A stretch of 56,929 nt of DNA from Saprospiraceae bacterium (GTDB lineage Bacteria; Bacteroidota; Bacteroidia; Chitinophagales; Saprospiraceae): assembly GCA_016787415.1 (NCBI GenBank), contig JAEUUT010000169.1, forward strand, positions 1-56,929, written 5' to 3'. Position numbers and translations under genes: made by a program. Position 1 is the stretch's first letter. Every line of letters starts with the position of its first letter. Shown here one piece after another: positions 35,967-43,746 of this stretch. Below the pieces are notes generated by a model. The model worked only from the letters and a program-made list of their open reading frames with translations. It did not search any database and was not told where the DNA came from.

Positions 35967-36389
35967 TCATGCAAACCCGATAGACAAGGCAATCAATGCC
36001 GCTACTCCGAGCAATACAGGGGCCAACAATATAGCAAACAATGCCCTGCGTCGCTGTTTGGTTTTGGGCTTGGACAACCCAAGCGCGATTAAACCGCTGA
36101 CAAATGCTACCGCACTGGCTAACACAAATATCGCCGCAAAAGCAAGCCTCACCTGAAAACCGATCACAAGAAAAGACATGGCAGCGCTCAATGCTATCAG
36201 CGTAGAAATTTGGGCCACTTTGGATGGCTTTTCAGCAGGGTCTTCCTGCACTACCTGAGTACTGTCACGCAATGGTACCAAGGAGTCGACCTGCATCAAC
36301 GAAGAAGCAGTAGCAGGCACTGCCGCTGAAATGGTAGAAAAAATACCTGTCGACATAAACAGGATGAAAAATGGAAGTAGTTTTGTCAT
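35967..36389 (-). CDS. Small exported or membrane protein, function unknown
   Basis: The 140-residue protein starts with a hydrophobic signal-like segment (MTKLLPFFILFMSTGIFSTISA), then a Ser/Thr-rich stretch and three predicted membrane helices (about 60-80, 82-104, 116-138) with a basic loop KPKTKQRRRA between the last two. It resembles small DUF4190-like membrane proteins in layout, but I cannot assign it. It is convergent with the DUF5686 gene, the stop codons being 8 nt apart. Confidence 0.65.
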   Translation of the reverse strand: MTKLLPFFILFMSTGIFSTISAAVPATASSLMQVDSLVPLRDSTQVVQEDPAEKPSKVAQISTLIALSAAMSFLVIGFQVRLAFAAIFVLASAVAFVSGLIALGLSKPKTKQRRRALFAILLAPVLLGVAALIALSIGFA

Positions 36390-36512
36390 AATAGCAAGAT
36401 TTAGAGGTGAAATGTTCGCCTCTTTTCAGTCCAAACGCAATGAGCGTCTTTATTAACGTCATTGATTTGAGTCATGTCTCTTGCCTTTCATCTTTGCAAA
36501 CGCTCTATTTCC

Positions 36513-37151
36513 ATGCGCTATCGCCATTTCACTTTTTTAATAATTTTAGTCTGTCACGTGTCGGCCCGGGCACAACAATCACCCGACGCCCGTTTTGCAC
36601 AGACAATCTATGAGCATCGGCAACATTACAAAATGGAGTTCCTTACCGAGCCGCGCTCGCCGCTGTCTGTTTCAGATACTGCGTTTCTCGATTTTTACCC
36701 GCCCGACCCAACCTGGAACATACCAGCCCGGGTAGCCTTAACGCCCGAGTCGCCGGTATTTGATATGATGACATACAGCGGGGTTACCCGCAAATACAGG
36801 CAATACGCTACATTGTCATTCGAAGTAGCAGGGAAGTCACAATCATTGATGCTTTACCAGAACCTGACCCTGATCGAAAAAGACTCCACTTACAGGGATT
36901 ATCTATTTCTCCCGTTCAAGGATTTAACCAATGGCGAGACTACTTATGGCGGGGGGCGTTACCTGGATTTCAGGTTAAAAGACATCCAACATGGAAATTT
37001 GATGATCGATTTTAACAAAAACTACAACCCCTATTGCGCCTACAGCGACGGGTATAACTGCCCCATTCCGCCTGTCAAAAACCATTTGAACATAGAAGTG
37101 AACGCAGGTGAAAAAAACTTTCGGAAAGAAAAAAAACACGAAAAACACTGA
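36513..37151 (+). CDS. DUF1684 domain protein, exported
   Basis: The 212-residue protein has a signal peptide (MRYRHFTFLIILVCHVSARA, then Q). The DUF1684 domain contains HRQHYKMEFL, the segment DYLFLPFKDLTNGETTYGGGRYLD and the conserved end DFNKNYNPYCAYSDGYNCPIPPVKNHL. The two nearby Cys and the YGGGRYLD motif are family hallmarks; the biochemical role is unknown. The start at 36513 was chosen for the signal peptide. CATCTTTG at 36489-36496 is one base off a promoter box and sits 16 nt before it. The C-terminus is a lysine-rich tail. Confidence 0.88.
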   Translation: MRYRHFTFLIILVCHVSARAQQSPDARFAQTIYEHRQHYKMEFLTEPRSPLSVSDTAFLDFYPPDPTWNIPARVALTPESPVFDMMTYSGVTRKYRQYATLSFEVAGKSQSLMLYQNLTLIEKDSTYRDYLFLPFKDLTNGETTYGGGRYLDFRLKDIQHGNLMIDFNKNYNPYCAYSDGYNCPIPPVKNHLNIEVNAGEKNFRKEKKHEKH

Positions 37152-37277
37152 GTATCTGACATATCGAAATTTTAATTTTCAATAAATGTGCTTTTCGTTT
37201 TGCCATGAAGCAGGAAGCGCCTTACTTTCGGGACAAACAAAAGTACCTAACAGACAACAAGTAAACATTCATAGCCT

Positions 37278-37706
37278 ATGATGAACGAACGCGTGCATAC
37301 GGTAATGACCACTGGAGTCGTAACCCTTACCCCAGAAGATACACTGGGCCAGGCACGGGCAATCTTTCTCGAAAAGCGTATCCATCACCTTCCTATCGTT
37401 GAAGGTAAAATTCTGGTTGGCATGCTCACTTCCTGGGATATGTTCAAACTCGGAAAATCGGCAGAAGAATACAATGATATTCCGATTTACCAGGTAATGA
37501 CGCACAAACTCGCTACGCTGGAGGCCGACAGCCACCTGGGCGCCGCCGCCGAAGTGCTGATGACGCACCTGTTTCATGCCGTTCCGATCGTAAATGAACA
37601 GCACGAACTGATCGGTATCGTCACAACGTATGATCTGCTGAAATACGAATACGGCAAAGAGTATCCGGATAATCTGGACAAATTCGTGCCGGAGAATATG
37701 GTATAG
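37278..37706 (+). CDS. Tandem CBS-domain protein
   Basis: The 142-residue protein consists of two CBS domains (about 1-60: HTVMTTGVVTLTPEDTLGQARAIFLEKRIHHLPIVEG; about 72-135: YQVMTHKLATLEADSHLGAAAEVLMTHLFHAVPIVNE). Such proteins bind adenine nucleotides and regulate partners; no catalytic domain is attached. It is cytoplasmic and stands alone, followed by a strong terminator. Confidence 0.93.
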   Translation: MMNERVHTVMTTGVVTLTPEDTLGQARAIFLEKRIHHLPIVEGKILVGMLTSWDMFKLGKSAEEYNDIPIYQVMTHKLATLEADSHLGAAAEVLMTHLFHAVPIVNEQHELIGIVTTYDLLKYEYGKEYPDNLDKFVPENMV

Positions 37707-37742
37707 GCAATTCAACGCCTTTTTCTCCATGTAAAAATGAGT

Positions 37743-37787
37743 CATCCCGAATTTTGGCTACAGCCAGGATTCGGGATGCTCTTTTTT
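37743..37787 (+). terminator. Intrinsic terminator after the CBS protein gene
   Basis: CATCCCGAAT (37743-37752) pairs with ATTCGGGATG (37769-37778), with a nested GGCT/AGCC, followed by CTCTTTTTT. It sits 36 nt after the stop codon. Confidence 0.9.
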
Positions 37788-37815
37788 GGGGGGTATGTCC
37801 GTAGGGTAGTTCCAT

Positions 37816-37964
37816 GTAGAGTAGTTTCCCGCAGAACTCGCAGATTTACCCGCAGAACTCGCAGAATGTAGAGTACACAAAACATTTACTGACAACTATT
37901 TGTGTACTCTACATTCTGCGAGTTCTGCGGGTAAATCTGCGAGTTCTGCGGGAAACTACTCTAC
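37816..37964. repeat. Perfect 66-nt inverted repeat with GTAGAGTACAC inner box
   Basis: Arms 37816-37881 and 37899-37964 are perfectly complementary over 66 nt with a 17-nt loop. Each arm begins with GTAGAGTAGTTTCCCGCAGA, contains four CGCAGA words spaced 9, 12 and 9 nt, and ends at the loop with GTAGAGTACAC. A degenerate copy of the outer box (GTAGGGTAGTTCC) lies directly outside the left arm at 37801-37813. The element fills the space between the CBS gene's terminator and the stop of the superoxide dismutase gene. Confidence 0.95.
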
Positions 37965-37982
37965 GGGAAGCCCCCTTACTAC

Positions 37983-38741
37983 TCAACCTACCGCTTTTTC
38001 GTAGCGCGCCGCCACTTCTACCCAGTTGATGACATTGTAAAACGAACCGATGTAGTCTGCACGGCGATTCTGATTTTTCAGGTAATAGGCGTGCTCCCAC
38101 ACATCGATGCCCAGAATTGGAGTGCCGGTTTGTTTCACAATCTGCATCATCATCGGGTTGTCCTGATTGGGCGTATTGCTGATAAACAGTTTTTTGTCTT
38201 TCCCAACACTCAGCCAGGCCCAACCGGAGCCAAATACATCTTTTGCGGCGTTGGAAAACTGCTCCTTGAATTTGTCGAACGAGCCAAAAGTGTCATTGAT
38301 AGCCGTTGCCAGCGCGCCTTGAGGCATTCCGCCACCTTTGGGCGACATAATTTGCCAAAAGAAAGAGTGGTTCCAGTGCCCGCCCGCGTTGTTGCGTATT
38401 TTTTTATCGGTATCAGCCGTTGTTACTCTTGCCACAATATCGTCGAGTTCGTACTCTGCAAAAACCGTGTTTTTCACAGCGTCGTTCAGGTTATTGACGT
38501 AGGCAGCATGGTGTTTGCCGTGGTGAATTTCCATCGTCTGCTTGTCGATATTGGGCTCCAGGGCAGAAGGTTCATAACCCAGCGCAGGCAAGGTAAAAGG
38601 CGTGGTACGTCGCAATTTAGGCGGCGGGATAACGGGCATAGCCGGGGCTTCTGCTTTTGTTTTGCAGGCTTCGATCAGCGGCGATACGGCAGCGGCGATG
38701 CCAAGAAAAAATCCGGTTTTCAGAAATGTGCGTTTTTCCAT
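37983..38741 (-). CDS. sodA: Exported Mn-type superoxide dismutase, probable lipoprotein
   Basis: The 252-residue protein has an N-terminal export segment (KRTFLKTGFFLGIAAAVSPLIEAC, Cys26 as lipobox; a KR pair resembles a weak Tat motif) and a Pro-rich linker. A full Fe/Mn SOD domain follows from about residue 47. Metal ligands are visible: H73 in EIHHGKHH, H125 in GGHWNHSFFW, D213 and H217 in DVWEHAYY. The second-shell Gln is at NQD (Q193) while the position used in Fe enzymes is Gly, which favours manganese. It removes superoxide outside the cytoplasm. Most bacterial Mn/Fe SODs are cytoplasmic, so the leader is notable. Confidence 0.93.
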   Translation of the reverse strand: MEKRTFLKTGFFLGIAAAVSPLIEACKTKAEAPAMPVIPPPKLRRTTPFTLPALGYEPSALEPNIDKQTMEIHHGKHHAAYVNNLNDAVKNTVFAEYELDDIVARVTTADTDKKIRNNAGGHWNHSFFWQIMSPKGGGMPQGALATAINDTFGSFDKFKEQFSNAAKDVFGSGWAWLSVGKDKKLFISNTPNQDNPMMMQIVKQTGTPILGIDVWEHAYYLKNQNRRADYIGSFYNVINWVEVAARYEKAVG

Positions 38742-38817
38742 GATTGTATAGTAATTATGGTTGGAAAGTTACTGTGTCAAAAGGTGCAAATGCCCTACAT
38801 TGGGCGCAATTTTCAGC

Positions 38818-38825
38818 CAAAGATA
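38818..38825 (-). promoter_or_regulatory. Bacteroidota-type promoter box for the superoxide dismutase gene
   Basis: On the minus strand this reads TATCTTTG, 77 nt before the SOD start. It lies two bases before the divergent start codon at 38828, so the regulatory regions of the two genes overlap. Confidence 0.55.
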
Positions 38826-38827
38826 GA

Positions 38828-40465
38828 ATGCCTGTCCCGCTTTTGCCGACTGTTTTCAAATATGCTTTTTGGTGTTGTATTACAACCGTTTTTTGCCTGC
38901 AAAGTTGCCGCAAGGCAGCCCCAGACAACCGGCCCCGAACCTCGTTTCGATACAACCAGCACAATCCTATCACTTCCCTCGACCCTGCTTTTGCACGTAC
39001 GCAGAACAACATCTGGGCCATAGATTGCCTGTTCAACGGACTGGTTCAATTAGACGATAGTTTGCACGTAAAACCTTGTCTGGCAAGCAGTTGGAGTATT
39101 TCTCCTGACGGACTTGTCTACACATTTCACCTGCGCAGCGACGTTTTTTTTCACGACGACCCGGCTTTCCCTGGAGGTACAGGCCGACGTATGGTCGCCA
39201 GCGATGTGGTGTATAGTTTTCAACGCTTGCTGGATACCGACTGGCCCAAACCGGGCTCCTGGATTTTTAAAGACCGCATTGCTGCCGATTCGGCATTTAC
39301 TGCGCCCAACGATACAACCTTTCAACTGCGACTAAAAACGCCGTTCCAGCCTATGTTGCAAATCCTGACCATGCAGTATGCCAGCATCGTGCCACGGGAG
39401 GCGTGCGAGGCATATGGCCGCGATTTCAGGCGGCATCCGGTCGGTACAGGGCCATTTCGTTTCAAAATATGGGCTGAAAACCAGGCGCTGGTAGTGGTGC
39501 GCAATAAACGGTATTTCGAAAAAGATGAAAATGGTCAGCCCCTACCCTATCTGGATGCTGTAAAAACCAGTTTTATCACCGACCGGAAAACGGCATTTCT
39601 GGAATTCAAACAAGGCAAGCTCGATTACTTTTTTGGCCTGGAAAGTTCCTATATCAATGAATTGCTCACCCCGGAAGGCGCCTTGCAGCCCAGCCTGGCC
39701 GGGCAATTCATTTTTTTGAAAAATCCATACCTCAATTCGGAATACCTGGGTATTCGGATGGACAGCGCCATCAACGGTTTGCAACAAAAAAAGGTGCGGC
39801 AGGCGCTCAATTATGGTATCGACCGCAAGCAAATGCTTCGTTTGCTGCGCAACGGAGTGGGCAGGCCAGCCACTTCCGGTTTTACACCTTTCGGGCTGCC
39901 TTCTTTCGATGACCAGAAGGTTCCAGGCTATGGATACGACCCTGCACGGGCGGGGCGGCTACTTGCAGAAGCAGGGTTTCCACAAGGACGCGGGTTACCG
40001 CCAATCACGCTGCTTTGCAATGCTGATTACCTGGATTTGTGTACTTTTTTAGCGCGGCAATGGGACGATCTGGGGATAAAAGTCAACATAGAATCCACAG
40101 AAACGGCGCTTTTGCGGGAGCGCATGCGCAACGGGAAAGCGCCATTTTTCAGGGCATCCTGGATTGCCGACTATCCGGACGGAGAGAGTTTTCTGACCTG
40201 CTTTTATTCAAAAAATGCTGCGCCACCCAATTACACGCATTTCAGCAACGCGGCATACGATCGTTTGTACGAACAAAGCCTGCTTGCAACGGATGCCAAC
40301 GAACGATATACCCTGTATCATGAAATGGAGAAAATCCTGATAGAGGAAGCGCCTGTGGTGTTCCTTTTTTATGATGAAACGGCACAATTTGCAAGCAGCC
40401 ATGTGCAGGGTTTGTCGCGCAATGCCATCAACCTGCTTTCCCTCAAACGCGTCCGGAAAAACTAG
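38828..40465 (+). CDS. Peptide/nickel-type ABC transporter substrate-binding lipoprotein (SBP_bac_5)
   Basis: The 545-residue protein has a lipoprotein signal ending in CLQSC and a family 5 solute-binding fold: LDPAFARTQNNIWAIDCLFNGLVQLD, CLASSWSISPDGLVYTFHLRSDVFFHDD, RQALNYGIDRKQML, and the final RASWIADYPDGESFL. DppA/OppA-like proteins bind oligopeptides outside the inner membrane and deliver them to a permease. No permease or ATPase of that system is next to it, so it is an orphan. ATG 38828 gives the lipobox; the frame is also open from 38744. Its end overlaps the convergent glycosyltransferase by 23 nt. Confidence 0.92.
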   Translation: MPVPLLPTVFKYAFWCCITTVFCLQSCRKAAPDNRPRTSFRYNQHNPITSLDPAFARTQNNIWAIDCLFNGLVQLDDSLHVKPCLASSWSISPDGLVYTFHLRSDVFFHDDPAFPGGTGRRMVASDVVYSFQRLLDTDWPKPGSWIFKDRIAADSAFTAPNDTTFQLRLKTPFQPMLQILTMQYASIVPREACEAYGRDFRRHPVGTGPFRFKIWAENQALVVVRNKRYFEKDENGQPLPYLDAVKTSFITDRKTAFLEFKQGKLDYFFGLESSYINELLTPEGALQPSLAGQFIFLKNPYLNSEYLGIRMDSAINGLQQKKVRQALNYGIDRKQMLRLLRNGVGRPATSGFTPFGLPSFDDQKVPGYGYDPARAGRLLAEAGFPQGRGLPPITLLCNADYLDLCTFLARQWDDLGIKVNIESTETALLRERMRNGKAPFFRASWIADYPDGESFLTCFYSKNAAPPNYTHFSNAAYDRLYEQSLLATDANERYTLYHEMEKILIEEAPVVFLFYDETAQFASSHVQGLSRNAINLLSLKRVRKN

Positions 40466-41678
40466 GCTGCTGTGGTATGCCTGCCACACTGCGGTAGGTT
40501 TGCAGGAGTTTTTTTGCAACTTCCACATTATCAAAATGTTCTACGCAAAAAGCGCGGGCATTTCGGCCTATTTCACTTAAACCACTACCCTGCTGATAAC
40601 AGGAACGAATGGCCGCGGCAAATTCTTCAGGCGAATCCGCCATCAGGCATTCCTCCTTGTGTCGGGCCGCTATACCCTCCATACCGATGTGGGTTGACAG
40701 CACTACTTTTCCCAGCGCCATGCCTTCCAGAATTTTTGCACGCATACCGCCACCCGACAGCAGCGGCACCACCATGACGGGGTGTTGGTTCAAAAAATCG
40801 GCAGCACTGGGTACTTCTCCATGAAAAACGACCCGCTCTTTGTTCAGGTTGCGCAGCCAAAGCGGCGCAGTGCGGCCTGCGATATGAAAGGTGAGTTGGG
40901 GAAATTGTGGTACAAGCAAAGGCTCCCATACCTCGTCCAAAAACCATTTCAGACCATCCTGATTGGGCATCCAGTCGAGCGAACCAATAAAAGACAGGCT
41001 CAAAGGCTGTTCAAAACACGACATATCCGGTACGTAATCGCTGCTATCGACACCGATCGGACACACAACCGCAGGTTTTTGCAGGCCCAGGCGCTGAAAA
41101 TGTTCGATATCACGGGCTGTAATGCCTACTACCAGATCGTACTGGTTGAGGCGATCAATTTCGTACTGTTTGAGTCGGGGCGTTATTTTTTCGAGGTACC
41201 AGCGTTTGAGCGGGTTGGAATTGGCGGCTACGCGCTCCCATATTTCGTATTCCACATTGTGCGCGCGCAATACCACCGCAGCGCGCGAGTATTTGCGAAT
41301 GACAGAAATGTAAGGAGCCAGGTAAAGAGATTCCAGTTGAACTACATCGAAGTCCTGTTTTTGAAGAATTTCGCGCAATTTGGCAGCAAAACCGGCATCC
41401 TCGAATCGTTCAATATGGTAAGATTTATTGGTAAATAAATTGAGCAATGCGGGCAATGGGCGAATCCGGTTATCCACATAAGTGGTATAAACGGCCTGGT
41501 AGTGGTTGAAATCCGACGGCAGGCTGGCGGTATCAAACCAGTGTTTGCTGGTATTCATAGACAACAGCGACACCTCATGCCCCAATGCATCAAACGCCTT
41601 GGCAAGATACGTAATGGCAATAGCCGCCCCGTCCTTGAGCGGATACGGAAATTTATTGCTGATTTGCAGGATTCTCAT
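40443..41678 (-). CDS. Glycosyltransferase family 4-like protein
   Basis: The 411-residue protein has a GT-B fold: N-terminal KFPYPLKDGAAIAITYLAKAFDALGHEVSLLSM (acceptor side) and C-terminal SLSFIGSLDWMPNQDGLKWFLDEVW, VVFHGEVPSAADFLNQHPVMVVPLLSGGGMRAKILEGMALGKVVLSTHIGMEGI (nucleotide-sugar side, with the E of the EGMA region). It transfers a sugar to a glycan or lipid carrier; donor and acceptor cannot be read from sequence. It stands alone without other polysaccharide genes. Confidence 0.92.
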   Translation of the reverse strand: MRILQISNKFPYPLKDGAAIAITYLAKAFDALGHEVSLLSMNTSKHWFDTASLPSDFNHYQAVYTTYVDNRIRPLPALLNLFTNKSYHIERFEDAGFAAKLREILQKQDFDVVQLESLYLAPYISVIRKYSRAAVVLRAHNVEYEIWERVAANSNPLKRWYLEKITPRLKQYEIDRLNQYDLVVGITARDIEHFQRLGLQKPAVVCPIGVDSSDYVPDMSCFEQPLSLSFIGSLDWMPNQDGLKWFLDEVWEPLLVPQFPQLTFHIAGRTAPLWLRNLNKERVVFHGEVPSAADFLNQHPVMVVPLLSGGGMRAKILEGMALGKVVLSTHIGMEGIAARHKEECLMADSPEEFAAAIRSCYQQGSGLSEIGRNARAFCVEHFDNVEVAKKLLQTYRSVAGIPQQPSFSGRV

Positions 41679-41808
41679 AGTCGGTTTATATAAATCAACA
41701 CCTGAATTTTGAAAAACATACAGGTGAATACTTATTGATTGTCAAGGTTTTTCAAGAAGTTGCCCGTGTGCAGACCACAACACCGCAACTTTTTCGGACA
41801 TTTGCCCC

Positions 41809-42462
41809 ATGGTATTATCAGCCCAGCATATACACAAATCATACGGCGCCCTGGAAATACTCAAAGGGGTGGATATTTCGGTTGAACGTGGCGAAATTGT
41901 CAGCATCGTCGGCAAATCCGGCGCCGGCAAAAGCACCCTGCTACACATTCTTGGCACACTGGATTCAGCCGATCAAGGGCAACTCACCATCAGCGACACC
42001 CTTATTAAGTCGCTGAATGCCAGGCAACTGGCCGCTTTCCGAAATCGGCACATTGGCTTTGTTTTTCAGTTCCACCACTTGCTTCCAGAATTCACAGCCC
42101 TTGAAAACGTCTGCATGCCCGGTTTTATTCAAAAACGGCCGGACGAAGAAGTGCGCAAAAAAGCCGAAGAACTGCTGGAGTACCTGGGACTGGCGAACCG
42201 CATGACGCACAAACCAACTGAATTATCCGGAGGCGAGCAACAACGCGTTGCCGTAGCGCGGGCGCTGATCAACCAGCCCGATCTGATTTTTGCCGATGAA
42301 CCTACCGGCAATCTCGATTCGGAGGCCTCACAGGATATGCACCGGCTGATTCGCCAACTCCGCACGGATTACGGCCAGGCTTTCGTCATTGTAACACATA
42401 ATAAAGAACTTGCAGATTTGTCGGATCGATGTCTGGAAATGCGCGACGGCGTTTTAATTTGA
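41809..42462 (+). CDS. ABC transporter ATP-binding protein, LolD/MacB type
   Basis: The 217-residue ATPase has Walker [10 protein letters not shown] (35-43), the Q-loop in [18 protein letters not shown], signature LSGGEQQR, Walker [13 protein letters not shown] and the H-loop VTHN. The Q-loop sequence and the ENV region match the LolD group (lipoprotein release) and the related FtsE/MacB ATPases. No permease is next to it. GACATTTG at 41797-41804, one base off the promoter box, ends four bases before the start codon. It is followed five bases later by the alkaline phosphatase gene. Confidence 0.9.
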   Translation: MVLSAQHIHKSYGALEILKGVDISVERGEIVSIVGKSGAGKSTLLHILGTLDSADQGQLTISDTLIKSLNARQLAAFRNRHIGFVFQFHHLLPEFTALENVCMPGFIQKRPDEEVRKKAEELLEYLGLANRMTHKPTELSGGEQQRVAVARALINQPDLIFADEPTGNLDSEASQDMHRLIRQLRTDYGQAFVIVTHNKELADLSDRCLEMRDGVLI

Positions 42463-42467
42463 GGATT

Positions 42468-43646
42468 ATGACAAGAGAAATTCGTTCGATGTCCCCGTTG
42501 CGCGTTATGCGTCCAACAAGACGCATAACGACTGGCGTGGCGATTTTGCTGCCTCTGCTCCTGATGTTATTTGGTTGTGCCGTCAACAAAAAAAACAGCA
42601 TCGACCTTCAGGCCGTTAAATTTTCCGATCGACCAAAAAACATCATCTTGCTGATCGGCGATGGCATGGCGCTTCCACAGGTGTCGGCCCACCAATACTG
42701 GCAGGGCATTGGCAACAGCATTTTTGAGAAATTCCCCATTATTGGGTTTCACAAAAGCTATTCCCACGACGAACTGGTAACAGATTCGGCAGCAGGTGCA
42801 ACGGCTTTTGCCTGCGGACAAAAAACGACCAATGGCGCCATCGGCGTGCTGCCGCCCGACAACAAACCTTGTACAACGGTGCTGGAAGACCTCGATCACA
42901 AAGGTTTTGCTACCGGAATGGTAGTGGCCTGCACCGCAACGCATGCTACCCCTGCCTGTTTTATTGCGCACCGCGAACTGCGCGCTTTTACGGAAGAAAT
43001 TGCACTGGACTACCTCAAAACAGACATCGATTGTTTTATTGGCGGCGGGGAAGCATTGTTCAACGAACGCCCGGACCGACTCGATCTCAGAGATTCCCTG
43101 CGCCGGAAAGGTTATGTTGTTCGAAGCGGCACCAATTTTAATCGCCTGCCGCTCGATGGCTCGGCGCCTTTTATACAATTTACCCACGAACGAGAACCGC
43201 CTACTGCCTCCGGTGGGCGCAAATACATGCCCGGTGCAACGGAAATGGTTTGCAAATACCTGCAAAAACGATCTCAAAAAGGATTTTTCCTGATGGTTGA
43301 GGGCAGCCAGATTGATTGGGCTGGACATGCCAACGATCGCAACTGGCTGCGCGCAGAAATGAAAGATTTTGACCAAACGGTATCAAAAGCCCTCGAATTT
43401 GCCGCTTCCAATGGAGAAACGCTTGTGATTGTAACCGGCGACCACGAATGCGGCGGGCTAGCCCTCGTGAAGGGATCGAGTAAAAAACAATTTATCCCGA
43501 CCTTCTCCACGCACCTGCACACGGCTGTTAATGTTCCGGTATATGCGTACGGCCCGATGCAACATTTATTCAGCGGAACCTACGAAAACACGGGGATTTA
43601 CTACAAAATTTACGAGGCACTCGGGCTTATCAGTACCGAACAATAG
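42468..43646 (+). CDS. Alkaline phosphatase, lipoprotein
   Basis: The 392-residue protein has a lipoprotein signal (LLLMLFGC, Cys37) after a basic start. The alkaline phosphatase core has NIILLIGDGM (metal-binding D), the nucleophile S107 in TDSAAGATAFACG, HATPACF (metal ligands) and VEGSQIDWAGHAND, then VTGDHECGG. Zinc and magnesium sites can be followed through these motifs. It removes phosphate from organic phosphates outside the inner membrane. It starts five bases after the LolD-like gene behind a GAGG, suggesting shared transcription. Confidence 0.94.
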   Translation: MTREIRSMSPLRVMRPTRRITTGVAILLPLLLMLFGCAVNKKNSIDLQAVKFSDRPKNIILLIGDGMALPQVSAHQYWQGIGNSIFEKFPIIGFHKSYSHDELVTDSAAGATAFACGQKTTNGAIGVLPPDNKPCTTVLEDLDHKGFATGMVVACTATHATPACFIAHRELRAFTEEIALDYLKTDIDCFIGGGEALFNERPDRLDLRDSLRRKGYVVRSGTNFNRLPLDGSAPFIQFTHEREPPTASGGRKYMPGATEMVCKYLQKRSQKGFFLMVEGSQIDWAGHANDRNWLRAEMKDFDQTVSKALEFAASNGETLVIVTGDHECGGLALVKGSSKKQFIPTFSTHLHTAVNVPVYAYGPMQHLFSGTYENTGIYYKIYEALGLISTEQ

Positions 43647-43689
43647 GATATGCCGCGCAGCCGACCAACTGGAACCCGCAGGTTATACT

Positions 43690-43697
43690 TACCTTTG
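43690..43697 (+). promoter_or_regulatory. Bacteroidota-type promoter box for glmM
   Basis: TACCTTTG lies 49 nt before the glmM start at 43747. Confidence 0.6.
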
Positions 43698-43746
43698 CAG
43701 CACATGGATTTGAGCGCACATTTTTTGATCATTAAACTCCTGCATT

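Noticed and set aside
37801..37980. Palindrome considered as an insertion-sequence end or a complete mobile element
   Set aside because: No transposase frame lies inside (loop of 17 nt), and no target-site duplication was visible; only a passive repeat can be supported.
38091..39023. Plus-strand open frame of 310 codons opposite the superoxide dismutase
   Set aside because: Antisense to the SOD gene, which has all metal ligands; the extension beyond it overlaps the start of the peptide-binding lipoprotein in another frame.
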